A stretch of 64,000 nucleotides of DNA from Prorocentrum cordatum (Eukaryota; Sar; Dinophyceae; Prorocentrales; Prorocentraceae), in the NCBI GenBank assembly GCA_963575745.1, contig CAUYUJ010004288.1, positions 1 through 64,000 of the forward strand, read 5' to 3'. The notes beneath the pieces are model-generated. The model saw only the letters and a program-made list of their open reading frames with translations. It did no database searches and had not been told where the DNA came from. Both the position numbers and the translations under genes were made by a program. The first letter of the stretch is position 1, and each line of letters begins with the position of its first letter. This document shows positions 10,624 through 18,814 of this stretch, piece after piece.

Positions 10624-11660
10624 AGACGGATATGGAGGAGGAGGAGAAGGTGGACAAGACGGGAGATGATCTTCTTGATCAGAAGGCCATGAGAGAGAAA
10701 ATTCTGAGCCTTCAAAAAGATGAGAGTTTGCGATTGTTCATGCAGATGTCCTTTCAGAATCATGACGAGTCGAAGGCCGCTTCGGTGGCCACTGATGTGC
10801 GCATCAGCGGTATGGATCAACGTCTCGGGGTTCAAACTGCGAAACTCTCGGCCATTGAGAAGAAACAACAGGAACAGGAGATTAGGCTTAAGAACTTGGA
10901 GACTCTGGCTAGCCAGGACACTGCTTCGATTGGATCTTCTAACTCTACGATAGCAGCCCCTAGATTTGCAGGACGAACAGCGACGGCAAAATTTACTCCT
11001 ACATATGTAGAACTGTACGGATGGGTCCAGGACTGGTCGAATCGCACGAGTAGGGAACTTACGATGATAGACGATACGGACGCCTGCACCTTACTCCAGA
11101 ATACCCTGGGTCTTTTGAAAGCGGACAACGAGCAGTTGCACGGTCAAGTGGATGTGGTCAGCTCTGAGAAACTTGCCAGATCGAAACCGATGACTGGGAA
11201 TATCAAGATTAGATTTAAGGTTGGGACAGTGAGTGATGTGGTTTATGCTGTACAACGCATTCTCACACGTATAAATGATGACGCAGCTCTTAACCACGCC
11301 TTTTACACCAAGGTGAAGTCGAAGATGTCTCGTTTGAGAGTTCGTGCAGAGGTCCCCGACGAGAAGATTCCACACAATCAAGCGGTTGGCCGATTTTATG
11401 GCGTCTGGGGCAGGACGCACCCCACCATCTTTCTCAAAGGATCGGCTGGGTACGGGAGGTCACCGTCCACGATGTATTCTGACCCCGTGGAGGGGAAGCG
11501 GAGCTTGCTGGCCGAGTATCAGGCGGCTGGCTTCGGAGGATCTGGGCAGTGGCGAGTTATTCCAGCATCTTGGACATCCTTCGCCCAGAGACACGGCATC
11601 ACCATGACGGCGGCAGAGCTCGAGGAGTTAGTCACGGATTCCAGGTCTGCTTCTCAGTGA
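10590..11660 (+). CDS. LINE family A ORF1 protein (356 aa)
   Basis: Position and layout fit the nucleic-acid-binding ORF1 protein of LINEs, which packages element RNA. Residues about 1-40 are acidic and basic mixed. About 40-110 is heptad-rich and coiled-coil-like (KQQEQEIRLKNLETLA), followed by a low-complexity Ser/Ala linker. About 200-290 (GNIKIRFKVGT...VYAVQRIL...LRVRAEVPDE) has the alternating strand-helix look of an RRM-like domain. The decayed copy near 35.2-36.2 kb matches this layout. It ends in UGA followed by C at 11,658-11,660, and the next in-frame codon already belongs to the ORF2 frame. The start ATG at 10,590 lies inside ORF0. No CCHC knuckle was seen. Confidence 0.75.
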   Translation: MEVDGQGSKRMKTDMEEEEKVDKTGDDLLDQKAMREKILSLQKDESLRLFMQMSFQNHDESKAASVATDVRISGMDQRLGVQTAKLSAIEKKQQEQEIRLKNLETLASQDTASIGSSNSTIAAPRFAGRTATAKFTPTYVELYGWVQDWSNRTSRELTMIDDTDACTLLQNTLGLLKADNEQLHGQVDVVSSEKLARSKPMTGNIKIRFKVGTVSDVVYAVQRILTRINDDAALNHAFYTKVKSKMSRLRVRAEVPDEKIPHNQAVGRFYGVWGRTHPTIFLKGSAGYGRSPSTMYSDPVEGKRSLLAEYQAAGFGGSGQWRVIPASWTSFAQRHGITMTAAELEELVTDSRSASQ

Positions 11661-14600
11661 CGCCTACGGGCGGGGCCGACGGAAGTCCGCTTCGCCACGC
11701 TCAACCTTCAACGTGCTGGGAAGAAGGATGACAAGGCTTATAGTGTTCTGTCGAGGGTAGTCTACGGAGCACACCTAGGCTGGGATTTCCTGGGGGTACA
11801 GGAGTCTCAGAACATCGACGTTAAGGCGCAATGGTTTGTCAAAATGGGACTGTATTACCACGTTTCGGAGGATCGCCGTGCTATGGTACTCTATCGGAGG
11901 GCCGATAGCGTTCGAGGCCAGTGGGCCTCAGAGAGGTGGTGCGCGATTCTTGCTGGACGGATTCTCTTTGTCTCATTGTACTTGCCTGATGCCAGCCAGC
12001 CCGAGTTTCTGGAGATATCACAATGTGCACTCCAGGCGGTAAGCTTGCTCAGAAAGTACGTATGCCGTCGTTATGGTTTCTGTCGTCTTGTTGTTGCCAT
12101 GGATGCGAATGTTGAGATACAGCCACACTTACAGCATGAGGAGGAGGTTTATTCGGGAGGAGGCTTGGAGGTAGTGCAGATCCAGGCCACGGGGACCAAG
12201 GAGCGGGAGAGGAAGGAGAAGGTGGAGAGCTTGCGACAGGAGGTGGAGGATTGGTTGGTTCAGGAGCGTATGTGTGCTTCGAATTCTTTTGGAGCTAGGA
12301 AGCCGACTTGGTTTGATTATCGGAAGGGGTCCCGTCGTGAAGTGCTTGATTACATCCTTGTTCCTTATGGATCGCAGGTGTCGGGGTGCTCGGTTGAGTT
12401 TCAGTACGTAGGACAGCAGCAGGGAGCCGTGATGAGATTATCAGATCATGCCCTTGTTCGAGCTTCTCTGAGAGTGGCTTCCAGGGAGTTGGCGAGACGG
12501 AATCTCTCACGTCGTGCTCGTACTCTAAAAGGCTGGGACCCACTCAACTTGTCTGCTCGCCGATCGTGTCGCCAGTTGTTGGATGTCAATCTATTTTCGT
12601 GCCAATCTATGTGTCAGGCAGAGAGTGTTATCTATTCTTGTGCGTCGGCCACTGAATGTACCCCTAAGCGCCCAGCTCGAGCCCCTGAACGATCGGAATT
12701 GTTGCGGTCCTTGGATGTGCAGGTCTACCAGAGGAGGGCGGAGAGGGGGACGTTAGCCTATCGACTTCTACGCAGAAAAAGAGATCGGGAAGCCAGAAAA
12801 TTCAAACGAGCGAAGCTGGAATGGGAGGCGGAGCGTCCACGTAAAGCAGCTTTGAAGGCGGTGAAGATTGAGGGGGAGGAGAGCGTGGACAGGGAGAGGT
12901 GGATGGAAGAGATGATGAAGTTGAAGGAGGTCTGCGAGGATGAGGAGGAACGTCTGCGGTCGATCGAGATTATCCAGGGCCTCAGGGAGGAGCTCCAGGG
13001 GTCCCCCAGACCCCAGGAGGCGACGCTGACGATGGTGGTGGTCCTTCGGGCCCGAGCTCGACTCAACCCTGGAAAAGCCACGGGGCCCGACGGGGTGGGG
13101 GCAGAAATAGTCAAAGCGCTGCCGTGGAGAGCCGTTCGCACTATCAAGCGATTATTTTGTGATATCTTACGTGGCACTGTTGTACCTCCATCTTCGTGGC
13201 ATCGAACATTGACGACGCTACTTCCCAAATCTTATCCGATATGTGATGTTTCTGATACGAGACGTATTTCTGTGGAGAGTATCTTTAAGAAATGGTACAG
13301 TACTTGCCTCTCGATCCTGCTTGAACCTTATTGTCTCCATGCCGGCACTCATGCATCACTATTCGGCTTCGTTCCCAAAAGATCGTGCACAGAGATATTT
13401 GCAGGACTTAAGGCAGCAGCCCAACATGCCTCACAGTGGGGGAAGGATCGACGCCTGGTTCTTGGGTCAGCTGACGTGAAACAAGCATTCCAGAACACGA
13501 AAATTTCGACGGTCAAGCGTGCGTTCGACACCCTCTCTATCCCTTCTTGGCTCCAGTACGGGGTGCTCGTGCCTATGCCGTGTGAGGTCACTTCGCTTCT
13601 CTTTCAGGGGCTTCAGCTGCCGGATGTGGGAATCGATACCCATATCAGGACAGGCGGGAACGACGGCCCCTCCTTGTGGAACCTGATTGTTGTTGCGATG
13701 TGGGCTCCTTTATTTAAGCTTTGGGATGAGCAGGGGATTGGGTTTCATTGTCTGGATCCAAATTCGGTGGGAGAAGTTTCGGCCTCGGTCCCTGTACACC
13801 ACTTGCTATATGCTGACAATATCTATATCTTGGGATCTTCGGCGGAGGAGTTTAGGCGACAGGTAGGAGAAATGACAGAGATTCTGCGGGGATGGGGATT
13901 CGAATGGAAGATCGAGTCGCTCGAGGTCGCGTTTATCGGTTTCTCGGAGAAGCCAAAATATCCTATCCTGGTTCGGGTTCGGGATCAGATGGTGCCGTTC
14001 AAAGTAGTTGACGAGATGAATGTCTTGGGGAACAGCATATGCTGTAGCTATAGGGAGACACACCAAGATCTTCAGCGACGGATCGGGTCTGCACGACGAG
14101 CCTTTCATGCGCATGCAGCTTATTTTAGATCGAAGGCAGTCCCTTTTTCGGCCAAGTGTAGGCGTTATATCACTCGGGTTCAGAGCATTCTTACTTATGG
14201 AAGTCAAGGTATTAGTTGGGACAGGGACTCTTTGCATAGCCTGAATGTCTTTGAGGGAAATTGCCTTTACCAGATGACGTCACCCCAAAAGCCAGCCTCC
14301 GAAAGTTGGGTAGTTTGGAAGCCAGCTCGACTCAGAATTGCTAGACGGATGTTCTTTGAAGCCAAGTGCCAGAGCGCAGTACAGAGAGTCCTTTATTCCT
14401 TGTGGCAGCTTGGAGCGGACATAGCATCATATTTCGGAGCCAATGCTGATAGCGGATATCAGATTTCTGAGTCGGAGCTGAGCCCAGGGATGGTCGCGGT
14501 CTCTTCAGTTACCAATGGGATGGTTGAGGTCTCTTCAGTTACCAATGGGATGGGTGCGGTCTCTTCAGTTACTAATGGGATGGGTGCGGTCTCTTCAGAT

Positions 14601-15896
14601 ACGAATGGGATGGGTGTGGTCTCTTCGGATATGCATGGGATGGTCTCTTCTGCTCTGCCCTCTGATAGGGCCTCTTCTTCTCGAGATAATGAAGTTCCCT
14701 GTGAGCGGGGGGGGCTTAGGGATCCCCCCAGGCCCCCCCCGAAGCGTCGGAGGGTGGCAGTCCCTGGACCTGGACAACAGACGGTGTTTCCTCGAGCGCA
14801 TCGAGACGCACGTCGGCTTCTGATGTGTTGTACCCCGAGGTGGGAGGAGAAAAGGACACTTGAGTCAGAATGTTTGCGTTCCCAGTGGAAGTGGAAGGAG
14901 GCCTCGAAACTGACACGATTAGGCAGTGCTAAGGGGAGGGCGACGGGTGAACATCCTTGGTGTTTCATTTTCCAGACGATATTTCCCTCGTTTGTGAATC
15001 TGGAGGATCGGTGGTGGAGGGCTTGCTCTTTCTCTTACTCTAACTTCGTTCAGTATTGCAGGCAGTTCCTGGAAGCTTGTACTTTGAGTTCTCTGTTTGA
15101 CTTGTTTGTTGTCCGTGGAGGAACTGAAGGACGAGGAGATTACATAAAGGAGAGGGGGGAGGAGATGATGGCTCGTCCTTTGTCGGTGAAGGAGTCTGAG
15201 AAGCTGGCCCAGAGATTGGCCTCGAACAATGAACAGGAGCCGACTTGGGATCTGAGTGATGATGGGATCGGTCTGGAGCTGACGGGCGATTCGCTTCTTA
15301 TCTGTAATTGGATCAACGGTCTCTGGAAGGTTGAAGGAGGAGAAGGAGGAGATGGGGCTTCTTATCGTAGGCGGGTTGCAAAGATTATTTCTCTTTTGGA
15401 AGAATTGGAGGAGGAAGGAGTACGACCCCCCTCATGGGGCAATGACTTTATTCGACACATATATCGGGAGAGTAATACAGTAGCTGATGAACTTACCCAT
15501 TTAGCACGGGAAGGCCAGATATTCAGAGAGCTGTTCCACCACCATATCTTCCGTCCTGATGTTCAAGACAACTTTCGAGTTATCGGCCTCCGCGGATCCT
15601 TCGATGGCGGAGTGTGTGCCCAAGGTGTGGGCGTTGGTTGGTTTCTGCAGATTGGATATATCCCTCGCTTCCATGATCCGTACCCTGACCCTGAACATAG
15701 AGATAAGAGAGCTCGTGTTGTCTCCCTCTTCCCCCAAGCCTCCTCTCCTTGTCCAATTATATGGGAAGTAGTAGGGCGTTGTGCACAGGCACTCCCCTCC
15801 CATAGCAGTATCACTGACGCTGAGCTTTCGGGCCTCGAGGGCCTCTTGCGGGCCGCAGCCCAGGTGGCCCAAGACCTCCAGCTGCAGAGAGACTAG
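11661..15896 (+). CDS. LINE family A ORF2: APE-type endonuclease, reverse transcriptase, permuted RNase H
   Basis: This 1,411-codon open frame is in the same frame as ORF1 and directly follows its UGA. The first in-frame ATG is only at 11,844, after the endonuclease motifs FATLNLQ (catalytic Asn) and DFLGVQES (catalytic Glu). An ATG start would therefore remove essential residues. Later endonuclease motifs are VVAMDANVE, EVLDYILVP and LSDHALV. The reverse transcriptase spans about 13,050-14,150: GKATGPDGVGAEI, motif A SADVKQAFQ (about 13,468), a GGNDGPSLWN motif B and motif C LLYADNIYI (about 13,805), where Asn replaces the second Asp of YADD. A 30-bp coding minisatellite lies at 14,488-14,660. 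The C-terminus has RNase H-like motifs in the order GDSLLICNW, YRESNTVADEL, SFDGGVCAQGVGVGW, ITDAELSGLEGLL. Frame intact; activity uncertain because of YADN. Confidence 0.85.
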   Translation, partial: RLRAGPTEVRFATLNLQRAGKKDDKAYSVLSRVVYGAHLGWDFLGVQESQNIDVKAQWFVKMGLYYHVSEDRRAMVLYRRADSVRGQWASERWCAILAGRILFVSLYLPDASQPEFLEISQCALQAVSLLRKYVCRRYGFCRLVVAMDANVEIQPHLQHEEEVYSGGGLEVVQIQATGTKERERKEKVESLRQEVEDWLVQERMCASNSFGARKPTWFDYRKGSRREVLDYILVPYGSQVSGCSVEFQYVGQQQGAVMRLSDHALVRASLRVASRELARRNLSRRARTLKGWDPLNLSARRSCRQLLDVNLFSCQSMCQAESVIYSCASATECTPKRPARAPERSELLRSLDVQVYQRRAERGTLAYRLLRRKRDREARKFKRAKLEWEAERPRKAALKAVKIEGEESVDRERWMEEMMKLKEVCEDEEERLRSIEIIQGLREELQGSPRPQEATLTMVVVLRARARLNPGKATGPDGVGAEIVKALPWRAVRTIKRLFCDILRGTVVPPSSWHRTLTTLLPKSYPICDVSDTRRISVESIFKKWYSTCLSILLEPYCLHAGTHASLFGFVPKRSCTEIFAGLKAAAQHASQWGKDRRLVLGSADVKQAFQNTKISTVKRAFDTLSIPSWLQYGVLVPMPCEVTSLLFQGLQLPDVGIDTHIRTGGNDGPSLWNLIVVAMWAPLFKLWDEQGIGFHCLDPNSVGEVSASVPVHHLLYADNIYILGSSAEEFRRQVGEMTEILRGWGFEWKIESLEVAFIGFSEKPKYPILVRVRDQMVPFKVVDEMNVLGNSICCSYRETHQDLQRRIGSARRAFHAHAAYFRSKAVPFSAKCRRYITRVQSILTYGSQGISWDRDSLHSLNVFEGNCLYQMTSPQKPASESWVVWKPARLRIARRMFFEAKCQSAVQRVLYSLWQLGADIASYFGANADSGYQISESELSPGMVAVSSVTNGMVEVSSVTNGMGAVSSVTNGMGAVSSDTNGMGVVSSDMHGMVSSALPSDRASSSRDNEVPCERGGLRDPPRPPPKRRRVAVPGPGQQTVFPRAHRDARRLLMCCTPRWEEKRTLESECLRSQWKWKEASKLTRLGSAKGRATGEHPWCFIFQTIFPSFVNLEDRWWRACSFSYSNFVQYCRQFLEACTLSSLFDLFVVRGGTEGRGDYIKERGEEMMARPLSVKESEKLAQRLASNNEQEPTWDLSDDGIGLELTGDSLLICNWINGLWKVEGGEGGDGASYRRRVAKIISLLEELEEEGVRPPSWGNDFIRHIYRESNTVADELTHLAREGQIFRELFHHHIFRPDVQDNFRVIGLRGSFDGGVCAQGVGVGWFLQIGYIPRFHDPYPDPEHRDKRARVVSLFPQASSPCPIIWEVVGRCAQALPSHSSITDAELSGLEGLLRAAAQVAQDLQLQRD
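14488..14660 (+). repeat. Coding 30-bp minisatellite inside ORF2
   Basis: Five to six copies of a 30-bp unit encode the 10-residue pattern GM(V/G)xVSS(V/D)TN. The period is a multiple of three, so the frame survives copy-number change. It lies in the linker between the reverse transcriptase and the RNase H-like region and is followed by a Pro/Arg-rich stretch with KRRR. Confidence 0.85.
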
Positions 15897-15947
15897 GTAG
15901 GCACTTAACGGGCGCTGGGGCGCTCGGTGCCTGGTCAGCCTCCCCCC

Positions 15948-15967
15948 AAAAAAAAAAACCAAGGTTG
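15948..15967 (+). other. A11 tail of LINE 1 followed by an internal target-site copy
   Basis: Eleven A (15,948-15,958) run into CCAAGGTTG. This is the 3' end of the first LINE and the left boundary of the next insert. It shows that two insertions used the same site one after the other. Confidence 0.8.
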
Positions 15968-15990
15968 GCTCAAGAAAATCTCGGCTCAAG
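15964..15990 (+). other. Possible truncated tandem spliced-leader relics
   Basis: TTGGCTCAAG (15,965-15,974) equals the last ten bases of the spliced leader, although its TTG overlaps the target site. TCGGCTCAAG follows at 15,981-15,990. Stacked partial leaders are known from dinoflagellate genes that passed through a trans-spliced mRNA. Shortness makes this a moderate call. Confidence 0.45.
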
Positions 15991-17927
15991 GCGCGTGACA
16001 TTTGATCCCCTCTGCCTGGGTAACCTCCAGTGGGATCGAGTGCGCGTCAGGGAGTCACACGTTTGTCGCCTAGAGTGATATTGCACTGCCATTCTTCTGA
16101 CACGTTTGATCGCCTTGAGTGGTCTTCAATTGATTTGTTTCACACGTTTGTCGCCTAGAGTGATATTGCACTGCCATTCATTTGACACGTTTGATCGCCT
16201 TGAGTGGTCTTCAATTGATTTGTTTTGCTGGGGCTTCCGAGGCAGTCTCTGCAATCTTTCGCTATGCCACACGTACGGAGTGCAAGTGCTCGCATCGTGC
16301 GTCGGGCGCTGGCTGTTCAAAACGGATACTGTGTGCATTTACCTATTCGTTTGCCTCTGGATGGTTTGGTGCCACCTACGTGTCTCCCACCACCAGGGCT
16401 GGAGCGGGCGACTGCCGATTTGGTTCTAGATTATCTCTTCTTGCGCGATCCACCTGTTGTTAAACGCAGTTTGGAGGAGGAGGCTGACATTACGACTGTT
16501 TCGGAGAATCTTTCTTGCCGTATGCAGGCTTCTGAGTCGCTGGTTGATGTAGGAGTGCAGACGGTTGATACACCCTTGGCGGAGGAGGAGGTGGAGGCTA
16601 CCGTTGCGACTATCTCGGAGACTCTTTCTTGTCGTTCCCTTGTTGACTCAGGAGTGCAGACGGATGATGCTTGCCTGAGTGTGCTACCCAAGGAGGAGGC
16701 GGCCGTTACGACACATTCTGAGATTTCTTGTGCGGATGTTGTGGACTTTCATTGTGAAGTCGGCTGTCAGACAGAGATTGTCGCTGGGATGGAGAGAGGA
16801 GCTTCAGGGGTTCTTCTTGGGAAAGTGACTGTGGAGGCTGAGGAGGAGCTGGAGGCACCCTCGAGAGCGGAGTTTTCTCCGAATGTGCAGGCTGATCCTG
16901 ATAGCCACGCCTTGTCAGGAGCGTCCCAGGGGTGTCTGAATCGTCCCGTCACGCTCAATGGGATATCGAATCCGGGTTCTGATGCGTTTGTCCGTGTCCG
17001 GATGGACGTCTCCAAGACTGTGCGTCAGTCGGAGGGGGAGTTCCAAGCTGTTCCTCCGGATTCCAAGCGTTCTGATGGAAAAGGGGATGTACGAGGGCAC
17101 CGCAAAGGCAGAGGCAAAGGCCAACGATATCATAGCAGTGCCAAGCCTGCTAAGAGCTCTAAAGGCGCCAACATCGTGTTTGACGAAGTGTATAGGTTCG
17201 GTAGGACGTTGACGGACTGTGAACGAAGGTGTAAATCTCAGGTTCGGCCTCTGTGGTAGTTATTCGTTTTTCTTCGTGTGCTTCCTTTCATTCCGAACTT
17301 ATTGTATTGGATTGTTGATTGTGATTGCATAGTCTCTTTTGTTTGTGCTCTAAGAATTCTGTGTGTGCATGTTCAGTTCTTGGCCAGGTCTCCTGGCTCT
17401 CACGTCGTAACATTATCCTTGCCTTATCAAAGCCAGCTTTGATGGGGGTGTTTGTAGCCGCGGAAGTGCCTGTGGTGGGTGTGGATACTGATTGGTCTGC
17501 GGTACTAATATATCTTCTCGCAGACCGACATCATTTTCATGGATGTGTATCTTGAGGCTTGGTGTCTGCCACCAAGCGCCACTGTTACAGTTACGGAACT
17601 ATCTGCGGCGGAGCGCGTATGCGATGTGCTCACACAGGTAGTGCAGACCTTCTTTGATCATTCGCAGGGATAAGTCACACATTGTTTCTTCTTTATCTGT
17701 GTTCTTGTTTAATCCATCAGCCCCGCTGTTCACTGACTCATTCGTTTTATCTTTGTGTGCTTTGCGTTTGATTGTGTCATTGCGGCATGCGTTTCTCTTT
17801 ATTCCTTCAGCTTCGCTGTGTGGTATAAGAGCTGACTGCTTGCGTGATAAATAAGAGGCTCTGTTTCGCCTGATACTTTGTTGGACCTGGCCTTAGTGGC
17901 CAAGACGGTCCCAGCAAAGACGCAAAA
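15968..17927 (+). mobile_element. Retrocopy-like insert without reverse transcriptase
   Basis: Lies between two AACCAAGGTTG copies, with a short A6 tail at 17,924-17,929. It carries one long ORF (16,264-17,259) and no reverse transcriptase. Its 3' untranslated part (about 17,640-17,920), rich in TTTCTT and CAGCTTCGCTGT, resembles the 3' end of the LINE at 40.2 kb, so it may be a non-autonomous derivative of that lineage. Its first bases, GCTCAAG, and a second GGCTCAAG 14 nt on match the 3' end of the dinoflagellate spliced leader. A 60-bp segment around TTTGTCGCCTAGAGTGATATTGC is directly repeated at about 16,066-16,140 and 16,142-16,220. Confidence 0.65.
16264..17259 (+). CDS. Unknown protein with three GVQT-type motifs (331 aa)
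   Basis: Not recognised. The frame is open from 16,225, and the codon at 16,264 (ATG of MPHVRSA) is the first plain start. Residues about 70-170 are acidic and hold an imperfect repeat: T-x-SE-x-LSCR, then (V/S)GVQT(V/D)D, twice, with a third degenerate copy (EISCADVV...VGCQTE). GVQT-D and GCQTE resemble the short linear motif bound by dynein light chain LC8, usually found in multiples in disordered proteins; this is inference. The C-terminus is basic and Gly/Lys-rich (GHRKGRGKGQ), as in RNA-binding tails. It is the only long ORF of the 2-kb insert and could be a captured host gene or a divergent ORF1. Confidence 0.5.
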   Translation: MPHVRSASARIVRRALAVQNGYCVHLPIRLPLDGLVPPTCLPPPGLERATADLVLDYLFLRDPPVVKRSLEEEADITTVSENLSCRMQASESLVDVGVQTVDTPLAEEEVEATVATISETLSCRSLVDSGVQTDDACLSVLPKEEAAVTTHSEISCADVVDFHCEVGCQTEIVAGMERGASGVLLGKVTVEAEEELEAPSRAEFSPNVQADPDSHALSGASQGCLNRPVTLNGISNPGSDAFVRVRMDVSKTVRQSEGEFQAVPPDSKRSDGKGDVRGHRKGRGKGQRYHSSAKPAKSSKGANIVFDEVYRFGRTLTDCERRCKSQVRPLW

Positions 17928-18806
17928 AACCAAGGTTGACGGTTTACCGCCGGCGCCCAGTTCGCCGACCCGGCCCCGACGGACAATGTGCGAACTTTGG
18001 GTCGGTTGAACAAACTTTGTAAGAAATTTGAACATTCGTTTTCAGAACCGGTATTTTTTCTGCACCTGTAGTGGGTTTTTTCGCGTTCGCCAGTGCATTG
18101 TAAGGTCCGTAGGCGTTGTATTCCTATCAAAACACTTGGCGGATCCGTCTTTCGATAAAAATATGAAAACGTGATTTTTCGAGTTTTTTGGATCTCGCTG
18201 CAGACTCTTCCTGAATGTGCACTGGGAAGCGCCGTGCGAGAAAAGAGCTCTTCGGGGGCCCGGCGGTAACCTGGTTGACGGTTTACCGCCGGTTCCCAGT
18301 TTTGCAAAAAGATATTTGACGGTTTATTTACAGAAAGCAGATTTGTCGCACCTGTAGACGAATATGAGGGCCTCTCTGTACCTCGTAGAGCTCTTCGGCA
18401 AAGAAATAAGAGGAATTCGGGCGCAGGGTGAAGCTAGTTGGCCGGCCCGACGAAAAGAGAGAATGTGGTGATCTGGGGTCGTTTTTTTTTTGACTTTATG
18501 CAAAATTTTGATGTTTGTTTTTAGAAGTGAGATTTCTTATCTCCTGTAGTAAGCTATGGCGCACCTGCTGGTGAATTCCCTATGGCTCTAGGTCCAGTAT
18601 TACTCTCAAAACACTTGGAGGAACCCACTGTATGAAAACCGAAAAATCGTCATTTTTCGATTTTTTCGGCTCTCGCTTCAGAAGCTTCCTTCACATGTTC
18701 GGAGGAGCGCTGTGTAAGAAGAGAGCTCTACGAGGTGCCCGGCGGTAGCTTGGTTGACGTATTACCGCCGTTTCCCATCTTAATACCTGGTACAGCTCTT
18801 CGGCAT
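17928..18806 (+). repeat. Right part of large duplication, copy 1
   Basis: Resumes the duplicated sequence interrupted at 10,026 and matches about 23,010-23,880 closely. It contains the right arm of the target hairpin (17,944-17,953), AT-rich module sequence, and a further hairpin at about 18,258-18,292. No gene. Confidence 0.85.
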
Positions 18807-18814
18807 TGATTTGC

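Larger units (their letters stand above)
10039..15957 (+). mobile_element. Family A non-LTR retrotransposon (LINE), nearly intact copy
   Basis: A 5.9-kb element with ORF0, ORF1 and ORF2 in order and a 3' run of 11 A. It sits in the loop of the CGGCGGTAA/TTACCGCCG inverted repeat and is flanked by AACCAAGGTTG copies. The paralogous locus at 22,999-23,040 lacks it, so both ends are defined to within the A tail. The 5' leader (10,039-10,191) has a counterpart in the 34.5-kb copy, including the shared GGGGCTCGTCTCGAGC(C/T)GCATTGTGC-like stretch. No LTRs are present. All long reading frames are open. Confidence 0.9.

Noticed and set aside
11658-11660. UGA as a selenocysteine codon
   Set aside because: No SECIS-like hairpin was identified in the 3' region, and the UGA lies at the junction of two normally separate proteins. 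Readthrough or reinitiation is simpler.
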